Shown here piece after piece: positions 11,873 to 22,547 of a stretch of 64,000 nt of DNA; the stretch's first letter is position 1, and each line of letters opens with the position of its first letter. Where the stretch lies: the NCBI GenBank assembly GCA_947683625.1, contig CANTUR010000126.1, positions 2,790,001 to 2,854,000 of the forward strand. Direction: 5' to 3'. The translations under genes and the position numbers were made by a program. Source of the stretch: Mallotus nudiflorus. Lineage: Eukaryota > Streptophyta > Magnoliopsida > Malpighiales > Euphorbiaceae. A model generated the notes under the pieces. The model was given only the letters and a program-made list of their open reading frames with translations, had not been told where the DNA came from and ran no database searches.

Positions 11873-14800
11873 TAGGAATTCATCCTCGAATTCAAAAAAA
11901 AGAATAATACAATAATTAATGAGGAAAGAGATACAGGTAAGAAGCTCGCATCTCTGCTTCAGTCTCCCAGGTATCCTCCTTAATGTTGTTGCTTTACCAC
12001 AACACCTTGACCATTGGGATTTGCTTCGAACGCAACTATCGAACTTAATGATCAAATATTGTGACCGGTTCCTTCCCGAACTTCAGATCTTTGTTTACTT
12101 TTATATTATCAGGTTGCAATATGTGCGAAGGGTTCGAAATACACTTTCTCAAAATTGAGATATGGAACACTGGATGCACTTAAGACAAACTTGAAGGCAA
12201 AGCCAACCGTTATGCAACAGTGCCCACTCTCTCTAAAATCTTGAACGGTCCAATATGCCTCAGTACCAGCTTACCCTTCCTACCAAATCTCATCACATCC
12301 TTCACCGGAGACACTTTCAGAAATTCATAATGTCCTACCTGGAACTCCACATCTCTGCGTCTCGGATCTGCATAGCTCTTTTGTCTGCTAACTGCGGTCT
12401 CTAATCTTTTCTTAATCACAACAACTTTCTCTGTAGCATTCTGAACCATCTTAGGTCTAGTCAATGCTCTCTCCCCAATTCATCCCAACACAAAGAACAT
12501 CAACACTTCCTTTTATACAGAGTTTCATATGATGTCATCTCAATACTGCTATGGTAGCTGTTATTATATGTAAACTCCATAAGTGGAAAATGATCATTCC
12601 AGCTACCTCCTAGATCTAAAACATACATCCTTATCATATCTTCTAGTGTTTGGATCATCCTCTTAGACTGACCATCTGTCTGAGGATGAAAAGCAGTATT
12701 GAAATCCAGCCTAGTGCTTATCGCTTTTTGCAACTTTTTCCAAAAATAAGAGGTAAATACTGAACCTCTACCAGATACAATGGACACAGGTACTCCATGT
12801 AGGCACACAATATGTTTCCTTAAGGATCTCTTCTCTCAAATCATCCACATCAGGAATGCATAATCTACCATTGATCCATAAAACACCATCATCATCAAGT
12901 GTGAAATTAGTGTGAACTTCCCTGCTCAAACATTCTCTGCAAGCTCTTCCAGAATAGGATCTCAGCTCTGAGCTTCCTTAATCCTATTCCTCAACATTGA
13001 TGTAATTTTGAATTGAGCTAACAGTCTACTAGATCTACTCATCTTCATCATCAGACCTTGATCCACTAACTGATGCAACTCTTGAATTAAAGGTCTCCTT
13101 TCCACACTAATGTGAGCAAGACTACTTGAAGACTTACACTCAAAGGATTCTGCTACCACATTAGCTTTGCCTGGATGATAAAAAATCTCACAATCATAAT
13201 CCTTCAGGAGTTTCAACCATCTCCTCTGCCTCATATTTATATCTCTCTATTGGAAAATGTACTTAAGGCTCTTGTGATTAGTAAAAATCTCACAAGTCCC
13301 CCTGTATAGATAATGTCTCCAAATCTTGAGAGCAAAGATCACTACTGCCATCTTTAGGTCATAGGTAGGATAATTCTATTCATGCTTCTTTAATTGCCTC
13401 AAAGCATAAGCTATCCTTTACCATTCTACATCAACACACAACCTAGACCAACTCTAGAGGCATCACAATACACTATGAACTTATCTACTTCATTAAGCAA
13501 AGCCAAAACTGGAGTTGTAGTCAAATTCTCCTTCAATAACTAAAAACTATTCTCACAAGTGTTTGACTACTCAAACTTCATATTCTTCTGAGTCAAACAA
13601 GTCATAGGAGCTGCAATTCTAGAAAAAAAATCTTGCACAATCTCCTATAATACCTAGCCAAACCCAGAAAACTATAAATCTCAATGACTGCTGTTAGTTT
13701 GGGTCACTCAGATACTACCTTAATCTTTTATGGATTAACCTGGATACCATCTTCAGACACCACGTGTCCAAGGAATGCTACACTCTCAAACCAGAAATCA
13801 CATTTTGAGAATTTAGCATAAAGCTGATGTTCTCTCAGTGTTTGCAGTACAGTCCTCAAGTGATATATAGGTTTTTCCATACTCTTTGAATACACCGGTA
13901 TATCATCAATGAAGACTACTACAAACTAATCACAAATGGTCTGAATACCCTATTCATCAGATCCATGAAAGCAGCTGGTGCCTTAATCAACCTAAATGAC
14001 ATCACTAGAAATTCATAGTAGCCATATTAAGTGCAAATGTTGTTTTAGGAACATCGGCTTCACAGATCCGCAACTGATAATAACCTAACCTCACGTCAAT
14101 CTTAGAAAAGAACTGTGCACCCTCAAGTTGATCAAATAGATTATCTATCCTTGGAAGAGGATACTTGTTCAGTTCTCTGTAATCAATGCACAGTCTGAGT
14201 GTACCATCTTTCTTTCTCACATATAGGATTGGTGTACCCCAAGGAGAAACACTGGGTCTGGTAAAACCCTTGTTTAACAGATCTTGAAATTGCTCCTTCC
14301 ATTCTTTTAACTCAGCAGGAGCCATTTTATAAGGTTGCTTCAAAATAGGAGCTATGTTAGGAACCACATCGATACAGAATTCAATCTCTATGAGGTGGTA
14401 AACCTGGTAACTCATAAGGAAAAACATCACGATACTCACATGCGATTGGAACATTTGTGAGAGATAACTTCTCCACTGAAGTATCCCTGACTAGAGCTAA
14501 GTATTTCTAATAACCCTTTCTCAGCATCTTCTTAGTAGTGATAACGGAGATAAGATTTTGGGGTGTAGAACTCTTGTCACCTATAAAGTTAAACTCTTCT
14601 TCATCAGGAATTCTAAAAATCACCTCTTAACTTCGATAATCAACCATTGTATAGTGCTGAAATAAGCAATCCATTCTCCACATCACATCAAGATAATTAC
14701 ACCCAAAAGAATGAATATGTGAATAACTCTTTACATTCCAGTCCTTAGTTCGGATGCCAATATATATCAAACTTAATCCTGTAGCATACAGTTCTACTAG

Positions 14801-14970
14801 TCTCCTCTTATACTATATTTCATCTACAACATGATGTGACAGATTAAAGATTTCACAGGTATTCTTCTCAACTAATCGCTCTTCTTTTACTCTGTGCAAT
14901 AGCTGTCATAGGTAACTATCCCTCCTTGAAGGTGGATGGAAGTATCTTAGAAATCACTCTTTAGACTCAA
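11873..14970 (-). pseudogene. Ty3/gypsy (Tekay chromovirus) pol remnant, element A
   Basis: Decayed polyprotein on the minus strand. In coding order: part of the aspartic protease (about 14460-14820); reverse transcriptase (14454 to about 13750, with [20 protein letters not shown] and an intact FIDD at about 13900); RNase H (about 13480-13000, [12 protein letters not shown]); part of the integrase core (12490-12815); a GPF/Y-like C-terminal module (12210-12464); and a chromodomain tail at 11900-12110 (KEPVTIFDH, EDTWETEAEMR). Gag, the primer site and the 5' LTR are absent. The integrase has an internal deletion near 12812 and altered catalytic residues (SGRGS for SDRD, QSKRMIQ for QSERMIQ). 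Many stops and frame breaks: non-functional. Confidence 0.85.
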
Positions 14971-17322
14971 TTTAGTTATATTTATTAATTTATATACTCA
15001 TTTTCATGCAGATGCTTAAAAGTAATTTTCATATTAATGCAATAAGTGAAAAATAAGTGGAGGATCGGAGCAAAACCTTAAGAATTCTGTAACCTTAATT
15101 ACTATACATCACCAATGAATAGACTTTCTTGAATCCAAAAATATTTTCCTTTTCTAATTTGGCAGTGGACTCACCTCGAGACACAAAAAGGTTAACCGAG
15201 CTACTTTAGTCTCCCTGTTGATGAGTGACCCCAAGACACTACAGGTCAATCAAGCTCTTGCAGCCATAACACTCTCTATCCATAAATCTCAATAATCATT
15301 TATCCATATCTCAGACCATATAATCTCATATCAATCAACATATCATAACCTAACAACTAGTGTACTGTTGCACAACAGTCTTTGTGTAGCCCAATAGGTA
15401 GCACGTCCTACAGCTATCCTCCAAAATATTATATCAAAAATAAAATGGTAAAATCATCTTAAAATATACATAGCATCCAAAAATCACAATTAACATTCAC
15501 CTTTATAAATATGAAAACACATATATAATAACAATAACAATTAACATTTAATGCAATATAGCATAATAAAATTCATATTTATTCAAAATATAGATGCCAA
15601 TAATATTTTCTACGTGCAATGCATACATATAATAATAACTCACAGGTAGAATAAGTTCCTTGATACTGACTCGATTAACCTTGATATGAAGGCCTTACTC
15701 TCGGTGCAACTATAGGAAAGTGATAAAAAAAAATAATTAGGATTAAAAATCCTAACCTTAAACTTTCTAGATTTCTAAGGAAAAACTCGATCTATGATAC
15801 GACTCTAATAAAACTTAAAATTTAACACAAACTTGATATCACATTTTTTGACAAATCTACCAAAAATTTAACAGAGTCTCCTTTGTAAAACTGACATCTC
15901 TCTACTAAAAGTTGAGTCATTCCTACATAAAACTGCACTTTAATACTACCCACAACTCTACATCTCGGGTTGGGACCCTGAACTACACATTATCCCCAAC
16001 TGAGAACCAACACAATAACACATATAAAAAAAATATAATTTTTTTTCTCAAATCCCAACATATCATAAAAGTTTAGTTTACTACCAAAAATTTTAATTTA
16101 TTTATGTAATAAAAATAAAAATATAAAAGAATTTATTTCCAAATAAATAATAAAAATTCTTGTTTATAAATAAAATATCGCTAATGGAAATCAACATTTC
16201 ATTTTGACAACCAAATTAACATTAATTATAAATAACTATTAAAATTACTCAATTATCTCAAAAAAATAATAAAAGACTCATTTAAACTTGAAAATAATAA
16301 ATAAATTTATTATTCATTTATTTTTCCCAAAATTACTACTAATTAATTAATAATTGAAAATTAATTATAAATTTTTTTTATCATACCTTTATTATTTAAA
16401 AATAATCTAAAACAGAATAAATAATAATAATTTAATTAAAATTAAATAATTTAATAATTTCTAATAATTTTTCCAAAAATACATATTTAAACATAACCTT
16501 TAAAAATTCATAACTTAAATTCTGTAAAATTTTTTATAAAACTTCATTCACAAAGTTTACTCTACATAATTAATAGAATTTATTAAAAATAGAAAAATTT
16601 TCTAAGTTCAGAACAGTAATAGTAACCTAATGCCCGATAAATTCCAAAATTAGAAAAATAAATAAAAATCATATTTAGTAAGATCTCAACCTCAATGTCG
16701 TTTCATATAACTACAACACAACCTAATTTAACCAAATTCAAACTCAATTCAACAAATTAAACATAAAACCTTAAAATCAAATTACCCAAAATTGAAGTTG
16801 TTCTTGGTGTTACTCGATCAAATTTACTTGCGAGAAATGAAACTCAGGAGGAGAGGATTCGAATGACATCGGTGACACACATTTAGCGGTGGTTGGAGTC
16901 GACGATAGCAAGTTCCTTCTCATCTAGCGAAGGAGAAAAAAAAAGGAGAAAGAAAGAGAAAGGAGGAGGAAGGAGGAGAGAGGAAGAGCTGAGAGGCACA
17001 TGGACTGTTCAGTGGTGGTGCTGGCAGTGAGGGTGGTGGTAGTGTCGGGTGGGGAAGGAAAGAAAGGAAGAAGAAGAAGAAGAAGAAGAAGAAGAAGAAG
17101 AAGAAGAAGAAGAAAAGCCACATTTTTTTATAAGTACATATAATAATAATAATAATAACTCCTCCCAAATATTTATACACATAAGTATACCTATATATAA
17201 AATATACTCTTAATAATTAATAAATTTACTAAAATACTCATTTAACAATAATTCCATAAAAATAATATTTAACACTTTAAAATTCATATTTAATTTAATA
17301 ATTAAAAATATGGGTTATTACG
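14971..17322 (-). repeat. 3' LTR of Tekay-type element B, outer end missing
   Basis: From about 14985 this matches the other B LTR at 26041-28367, including the TTTTCATGCAG and CAATAAGTGAAAAATAAGTGG blocks. On the minus strand it begins at 17322, where the expected TG reads CG. The other B LTR is about 2.8 kb; here roughly 460 bp of the element's 3' terminus are missing and sequence of element A abuts instead. The exact joint lies between about 14960 and 14990. The leader-like segment near 16840-17060 is present, and a stem-loop lies at 15964-16004. Confidence 0.8.
17068..17114. repeat. (GAA)n microsatellite in B 3' LTR
   Basis: About 15 GAA units sit inside the leader-like segment of the LTR. 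The matching place in the B 5' LTR (about 28138-28157) has only a few GAA units followed by an A-run, so the tract expanded after insertion. Read on the minus strand it produces artificial poly-Phe/poly-Leu frames. Confidence 0.85.
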
Positions 17323-18660
17323 ATCTTCCCATTTACAAAAATTCATCCTTAACTTTTAATAAATAGAAAGGAGTACAAATTTTTATCGAGGAAAAAGATA
17401 TGGATATACCACTTGCTTCTCTGCCTTAGTATCCCACGTTGCTCTTCTACATTGTTGTTCCTCTATAACACTTTCACCATCAGAATCTATTTAAAATGCA
17501 ATTGACGAACTTAATAGTCAATGATTGCAACTGATTCTTCCTCATACGTCAAATCTTCATTCACTTCCATACTCTGGGGTTGCAAAATATGCGAAGGATC
17601 TAAAATATACTTCTTGAGCATTAAAACATAGAATACTAGATGCACTTAAGACAAACTCAGAGGCAAAGCTAATCGATATACAACCATGCCAACTCTCTCT
17701 AAAATCTTAAAAGGCCTTATGTACCTCAGTGTCAACTTTCCCTTCTTGCCAAATCTTATAACACCTTTCATTGGTGACACCTTTAAAAATACATAATCCC
17801 TAATGTCAAATTCCACACCTTTGCGCTTCAAGTCTGCATAACTCTTCTGCCTGCTAGCTGCTATTTCTAATCTCTTTCTAATTAAAGTGACTTTCTCAGA
17901 TGCACCTTGAATAATTTTTAGTCCAGTTAGCTCTCTTTCTCAAATTTCATTCCAACACAAGGGGGATATACATTTCCTTCCATACAGAGCTTTGTATGGT
18001 GCCATCTCAATACTACTATGGTAGTTATTGTTATAAGCAAATTGTACCAATGGCAAATGATTATCCCAACTGCCTCCAAGATCTATTACACACATTCTCA
18101 ACATATCTTCAAGTGTTTGGATTATTCTCTCAGATTAACCATCCGTCTAAGGATTCAAAGTTGTACTAAAATTGAGCTTAGTACCCATTGCTTCCTAAAA
18201 CTTCTACCAAAATCAAGAGGTAAACACTGAATCTTTATCTGAAATAATAGAAATAGGCACCCCATGAAGACATATGATATGCTTGATGTACAACTTATCA
18301 CTTTAGCCACTAGATAAGTAGATTTAACTTGTAGAAAGTGAGCTAATTTAGTTAACCTGTCCACTATCACCCAGATGGAATCATGTCCATCCTTTGAATG
18401 AGGTAATCCTATCATAAAATCCATGATGACTCTCTCTCATTTCCACTCAAGAATCAAAAGAGGCTGAAATTTTTCAGAAGGTTTTTGATGCTTTGCTTTC
18501 ACTTATTGACATGTCAAGCACATGAAAAAAAACTCTGCTACATCTTTCTTCATTCCATCCCATCAATAAAAATCCTTTATGTTGTGGTACATCTTAGTAG
18601 AACCAGGATGTACATTATAAATTGCATAATGAGCTTCTTCTAAGATCTCTTCTCTCAAAT
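17323..18660 (-). pseudogene. Element B integrase and chromodomain (Ty3/gypsy pol, 3' part)
   Basis: Continues the B polyprotein on the minus strand. The zinc-binding HHCC segment (EEAHYAIYNVHPGS to CLTC) lies at about 18480-18650 with TGG and CAA/CAG codons turned into stops. The first catalytic Asp region (VIMDFMIGLPHSKDGHDSIW) is at 18355-18424. After a frame change an SDKDSVFTS segment and [11 protein letters not shown], with the catalytic Glu kept, follow to about 18110. The [15 protein letters not shown] block lies at 18010-18060 and the GPF/Y-like module (VSPMKGVIRFGKKGKLTLRY) at 17646-17831. A worn chromodomain tail and the purine tract precede the LTR at 17323. Non-functional because of stops and frame shifts. 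Confidence 0.85.
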
Positions 18661-20270
18661 TGTCCATATCAGGAACATAAAATCTTTCACTAATTATTGA
18701 GATTAAAATCAATGAACTTTCCTTTATAAACTCTCTCCACAAGCTCTACCAAATCAAGATCTCGGCTCTGAGCTACTTTGATCCTATCCCTTAATATCGA
18801 TATAACTCTAAACTAAGCTAATAATCCTCCTGACTTGGTTATCTTCATTATTAACCCTTGGTCTATTAACTTATGCATCTCTTGGATCAAAGGTCTCTTT
18901 TCCACATTAATGTGAGCAAGACTACCTGAGGACTTTCTACTCAAGGAATCTGCTACCACATTAGCCTTGCTTAGGTGGTACAAGAGGTCATAATCATAAT
19001 CTTTTAGAATTTCTAACCATCTTCTTTTTCTGAGATTCAGATCACTCTCTGTTGAAAGATATACTTCAGACTCTTGTGATTAATTTAAATTTTGCATGTC
19101 AACCCGTATAGATAATGTCTCCAAATCTTAAGAGCAAAGATAATAGTAGCCATCTTTAGGTCATGAGTAGGATAGTTCTGCTTGTGCTTTTTTAATTTTT
19201 TGGAAGCATAAGACATTACCCTACTATTCTGCATCAACACACACCCTAGGCCAACTCTAGAAGCATCACAGTATACAGTGAACTTATCTTCTCTATTAGG
19301 CAAAGTCAACACTGGGCTATAGTCAACTTCTCTTTTAGTAGTTGAAAACTATTCTCACATGCTTCTGACCACACAAACTTTAAATTCTTCTAAGTTAGGC
19401 GGGTTATAAGTGCTGCAATCCTTGAGAAATCCTAAACAAACCTTTTATAATATCCTAGCAAATCGAAGAAACTCTGAATCTCTATAACTAAAGTCAGTTT
19501 AGGCCACTCAGATACTGTCTTAATCTTTTATGGATCAACTTAAACACCATCCTTAGACACTATGTGCCCAAGGAATGCCACACTTTTAAGCCAAAAATAA
19601 CACTTTGAGAACTTAGGATAAAGCTGATGCTCCTTTAGTATTTGTAGTACTTTCCTCAAGTGATACACATGCTCTTCTATGCTCTTTGAATATACTAGTA
19701 TATTATCAATGAATACCACTATAAACTGATCCATAAATGATCTGAATACCCTATTCATTAGATCCATAAAAGGTATTGGTGCATTAGTTAATCCAAAGGA
19801 CATCACCATAAACTCATAATAGCCGTATCTAGTACAGAATGCCATTTTAGGAATGTCAACTTCTCTGATTCGTAACTGATGATAGCCCGATCTCATGTCA
19901 ATCTTATAAAAGAGCTGTGCACCTTAAAGTTGATTGAACAAATCATTTATCCTTGAATGGGGATACTTGTTCTTGACAGTTACTTTGTTCAATTCTTTGT
20001 AATCAATGCACAGTCTAAGTGTGCCATTGTTCTATAAATAAGACTGGTGCACCCTAAGGAGAATTGTCGGGTTTTATGAAACCTTTATCCAGCAACTCTT
20101 GCAACTACTCCTTTAAATTTTTTAACTTAGCAGGAGCCATCGCATAAAGTGGTATAGAGATAGAAGCTATGCTTGAAACCATATCAATGCAAAATTCTAT
20201 CTCCCTGTAAGGTGGTAAATTCAACAATTTATTAGGAAAGACATCAAGAAATTCACATGCTATAGGAACA
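18661..20270 (-). pseudogene. Element B reverse transcriptase and RNase H
   Basis: Minus-strand RT runs from about 20240 to 19540. Clear RT text includes [32 protein letters not shown] and [15 protein letters not shown]. The last corresponds to the catalytic YXDD box, and its second Asp has become Asn, which would inactivate the enzyme. RNase H follows ([19 protein letters not shown] at about 19260, [22 protein letters not shown] at 19100-19180), then the connection segment with KANVVADSLSRKSS near 18930. Several stops replace Gln and Trp codons. Confidence 0.85.
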
Positions 20271-20292
20271 TTTGACATGGATGTCTATTTTA

Positions 20293-20730
20293 TTATTGTA
20301 TCCTTGACAATGTCAAGTATCCTTGAAACCCTTTTCTCAGTATCTTTTTTGTTGTAATAATGGAGATAAGATTTTGAGGTGCAGAACTCTTATCACCCAC
20401 AAACTTGAATTCCTCTTCACCCAAAATTCTAAAAGTCACCTCTTTGCTATGACAATCCACAGTGACATAATGCTGAGACAACCAATCCATTCCCAAGGTT
20501 ACATCAAAGTCCATCACATATAGCAACACCAAGTCTATTGGCAACTCTTTGCCTCCTACCAACATAGGACACCTAAGAAGAATAACATTGGCGTCTAAGG
20601 AATCACTTAAAAGTGTAGCAACTGATAAAGGAATTTCCATTCTCATAGCTTGCCAACCCGATTTCGAAGAAAAAATAGGAGATATAAAGGAATGGGTAGT
20701 ACTCGAATCAAACAAAAAAACTAGCATCAA
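20293..20730 (-). pseudogene. Element B retroviral-type aspartic protease
   Basis: A 145-residue open stretch with LFDSSTTHSFIS at the active site (family form DSGATHSFIS, so the Gly is Ser here), then PIDLVLLYVMDFDVTLGMDWL, the typical Ty3/gypsy protease C-terminal part. It lies between gag and reverse transcriptase in the expected order. The region 20731-20990 is the worn link from gag. Confidence 0.8.
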
Positions 20731-20989
20731 GATAACATACCGGGAGTGTACCTACTACCACTGCATTTAATGCATGAGCATCCCGCTGCATGAAAGTAAA
20801 AACTCTGGCCTGTCCTTTACTGATTTGCTAACTAGTAAAAGCTTGCCTAAATCCTCTAGCACTGCCTCTACCTCCTCTACCTCGCCTCTACTGGGCTACA
20901 AACTGAGAGGTGCTCAAGTATTTAAATGGTGGTAGTTGAAGCTCAGCTGGAGCTACACTAGCTAAAGATGATTGAGGGAACTACTACTA

Positions 20990-22158
20990 AAAACTAGAAT
21001 AAGGGCATGATATAGCAAAATGCCTTGTCTGACCTCATATAAAACATGCTTCTAGAGCTATATATAATGGTCCATAATGATCTCTCCCATATGTTTGACA
21101 AGCATTGGCTATAGATCCTGTGTTACCATATCCTGAGCTCTGACCACTACTGCTACTAGTAGCACCTGAAGCAAATCTGACAGGTTTGCGGACTCCATTA
21201 CAACCATATCTGCTACTCTTGTGAATTCTGTGCTGAGGTCTTTTTCCTTGTTAAATAGATCCTCTGGGCTGACTACTCGAGCCTATCTGAAATGTCATAT
21301 ACAGAGTACCTTAATATCCTCTTGCTTCAGCACCTCTATTTTAATAGTATTAAGGCATAACTCCCTGCCTGATAAGCCTGAGCTCAATCTCCTTAGCTAA
21401 CTTAGTCATTGAATCAATAGTTAAGCTTGCACTAGGAATCCTAGCAAGTGCAGAACCCAAACCGATGACATAAGTGGTGGCAGTAAAGTACTGGTCCCTT
21501 ATCATATCTTTGGCATATTTGGAAAATCTGAAAAACTCTCTAGTATACTCCTCTACTAACCTATCACATTTGAAAATATTGGTCAACCGAAGTTTGTAAC
21601 TCATCCTTATCCTCATCGTCTTTGGGTAGAATTACCTTATAAAATACTCTCTGAACTAAGCCCAACTAAGTGTAGTCATATAAGGCTAAATCACTTGAAC
21701 AAACCAGTCCAATGCTAGCCTCTCAACTGACAACTCGACAATGAGTATCCTCTAATACTCAGTGTGCACAGTTCGAGTCCTTAACTTAATCGCATGGAGA
21801 AAATCTAGTGGGTCTGAAGTCCCATCAAAAGAAATCTTGCCAACTTTCGCATAAAATAATATTGCCTCTTGGTCTGACATACCCTAAACTCTTTACTGAA
21901 CTAAAGGCTACATAGGTGGTACAACATAAGGCATAACTGTTGTACCTTACTGAACTCCTAGTCCATAGGCAACATCATTATAATCCTAACCTGTAGGCTC
22001 CTCATCCTGTTGTTATCGCTGTCTATGTTAGCTTGCTGCTCATCTGAGTCTGCCTTTACCCATATGCTTAGTTGGTGGCATAAAAATAGAATCTCATCTT
22101 GGTAAAACTCTTCGTCATCGGCCATGATGACTAGTGTAGCGGTTTGCACTCTCCTCAT
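20990..22158 (-). pseudogene. Element B gag
   Basis: The minus-strand frame begins near 22158 (MRRVQTATLVIMADDEE) and after breaks shows gag core text (DPLDFLHAIKL, CDRLVEEYTREFFRFSKYAKDM at 21350-21616). A CCHC zinc knuckle lies at about 21003-21047 with the pattern C-x2-stop-GQTRH-x4-C: the second Cys codon is TGA. This is the nucleocapsid part of the chromovirus polyprotein. Multiple stops make it non-functional. Confidence 0.75.
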
Positions 22159-22329
22159 TCTAAAAGAAAAGAAAATAAAACATACAATTCAGACAACAAT
22201 AGATATCCTAACAATTATGTAGAAATCTAAAAGTAAGGAAGACTATTCAGGACATAATCAAACCTAATTACTGCAATAGTTTTAAAGAAAACTCAAACTT
22301 TACTAACCTAGGTCACACAATACTAAACC

Positions 22330-22346
22330 TAGGCTCTAATACTAAC
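22330..22346 (-). other. Primer-binding site of element B
   Basis: The minus strand reads AGTTAGTATTAGAGCC just inside the 5' LTR end. It matches the initiator-Met tRNA primer site (TTGGTATCAGAGCC) except for transitions (GG to AG, C to T), which look like deamination after insertion. Confidence 0.75.
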
Positions 22347-22348
22347 TT

Positions 22349-22547
22349 TGTCACTTTCCAAAACCCAGAAGTCATGACTGGCACTAGGGAACGAGAATTC
22401 ACACGAATCTGAAACTTGTAGCAAGCCTAAAACACTAGTTCACACCACAATCATAAATATACTAAAGAATTAAAATTTTTTAAAGCATAAGAAATCTTTC
22501 CATATCATATCATAATAAAATATTTTTACAAATATTTGAGTACACAA
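22349..22547 (-). repeat. 5' LTR of element B, inner piece (before nested LTR D)
   Basis: The plus-strand text starts TGTCACTTTCC, the reverse of the LTR 3' end. The LTR is interrupted after CACAA at 22543-22547 and continues at 25769. Both pieces together make about 2.8 kb. Confidence 0.85.

Noticed and set aside
16920..17180. Poly-Phe and poly-Leu frames
   Set aside because: They are read from the expanded GAA tract in the B 3' LTR.
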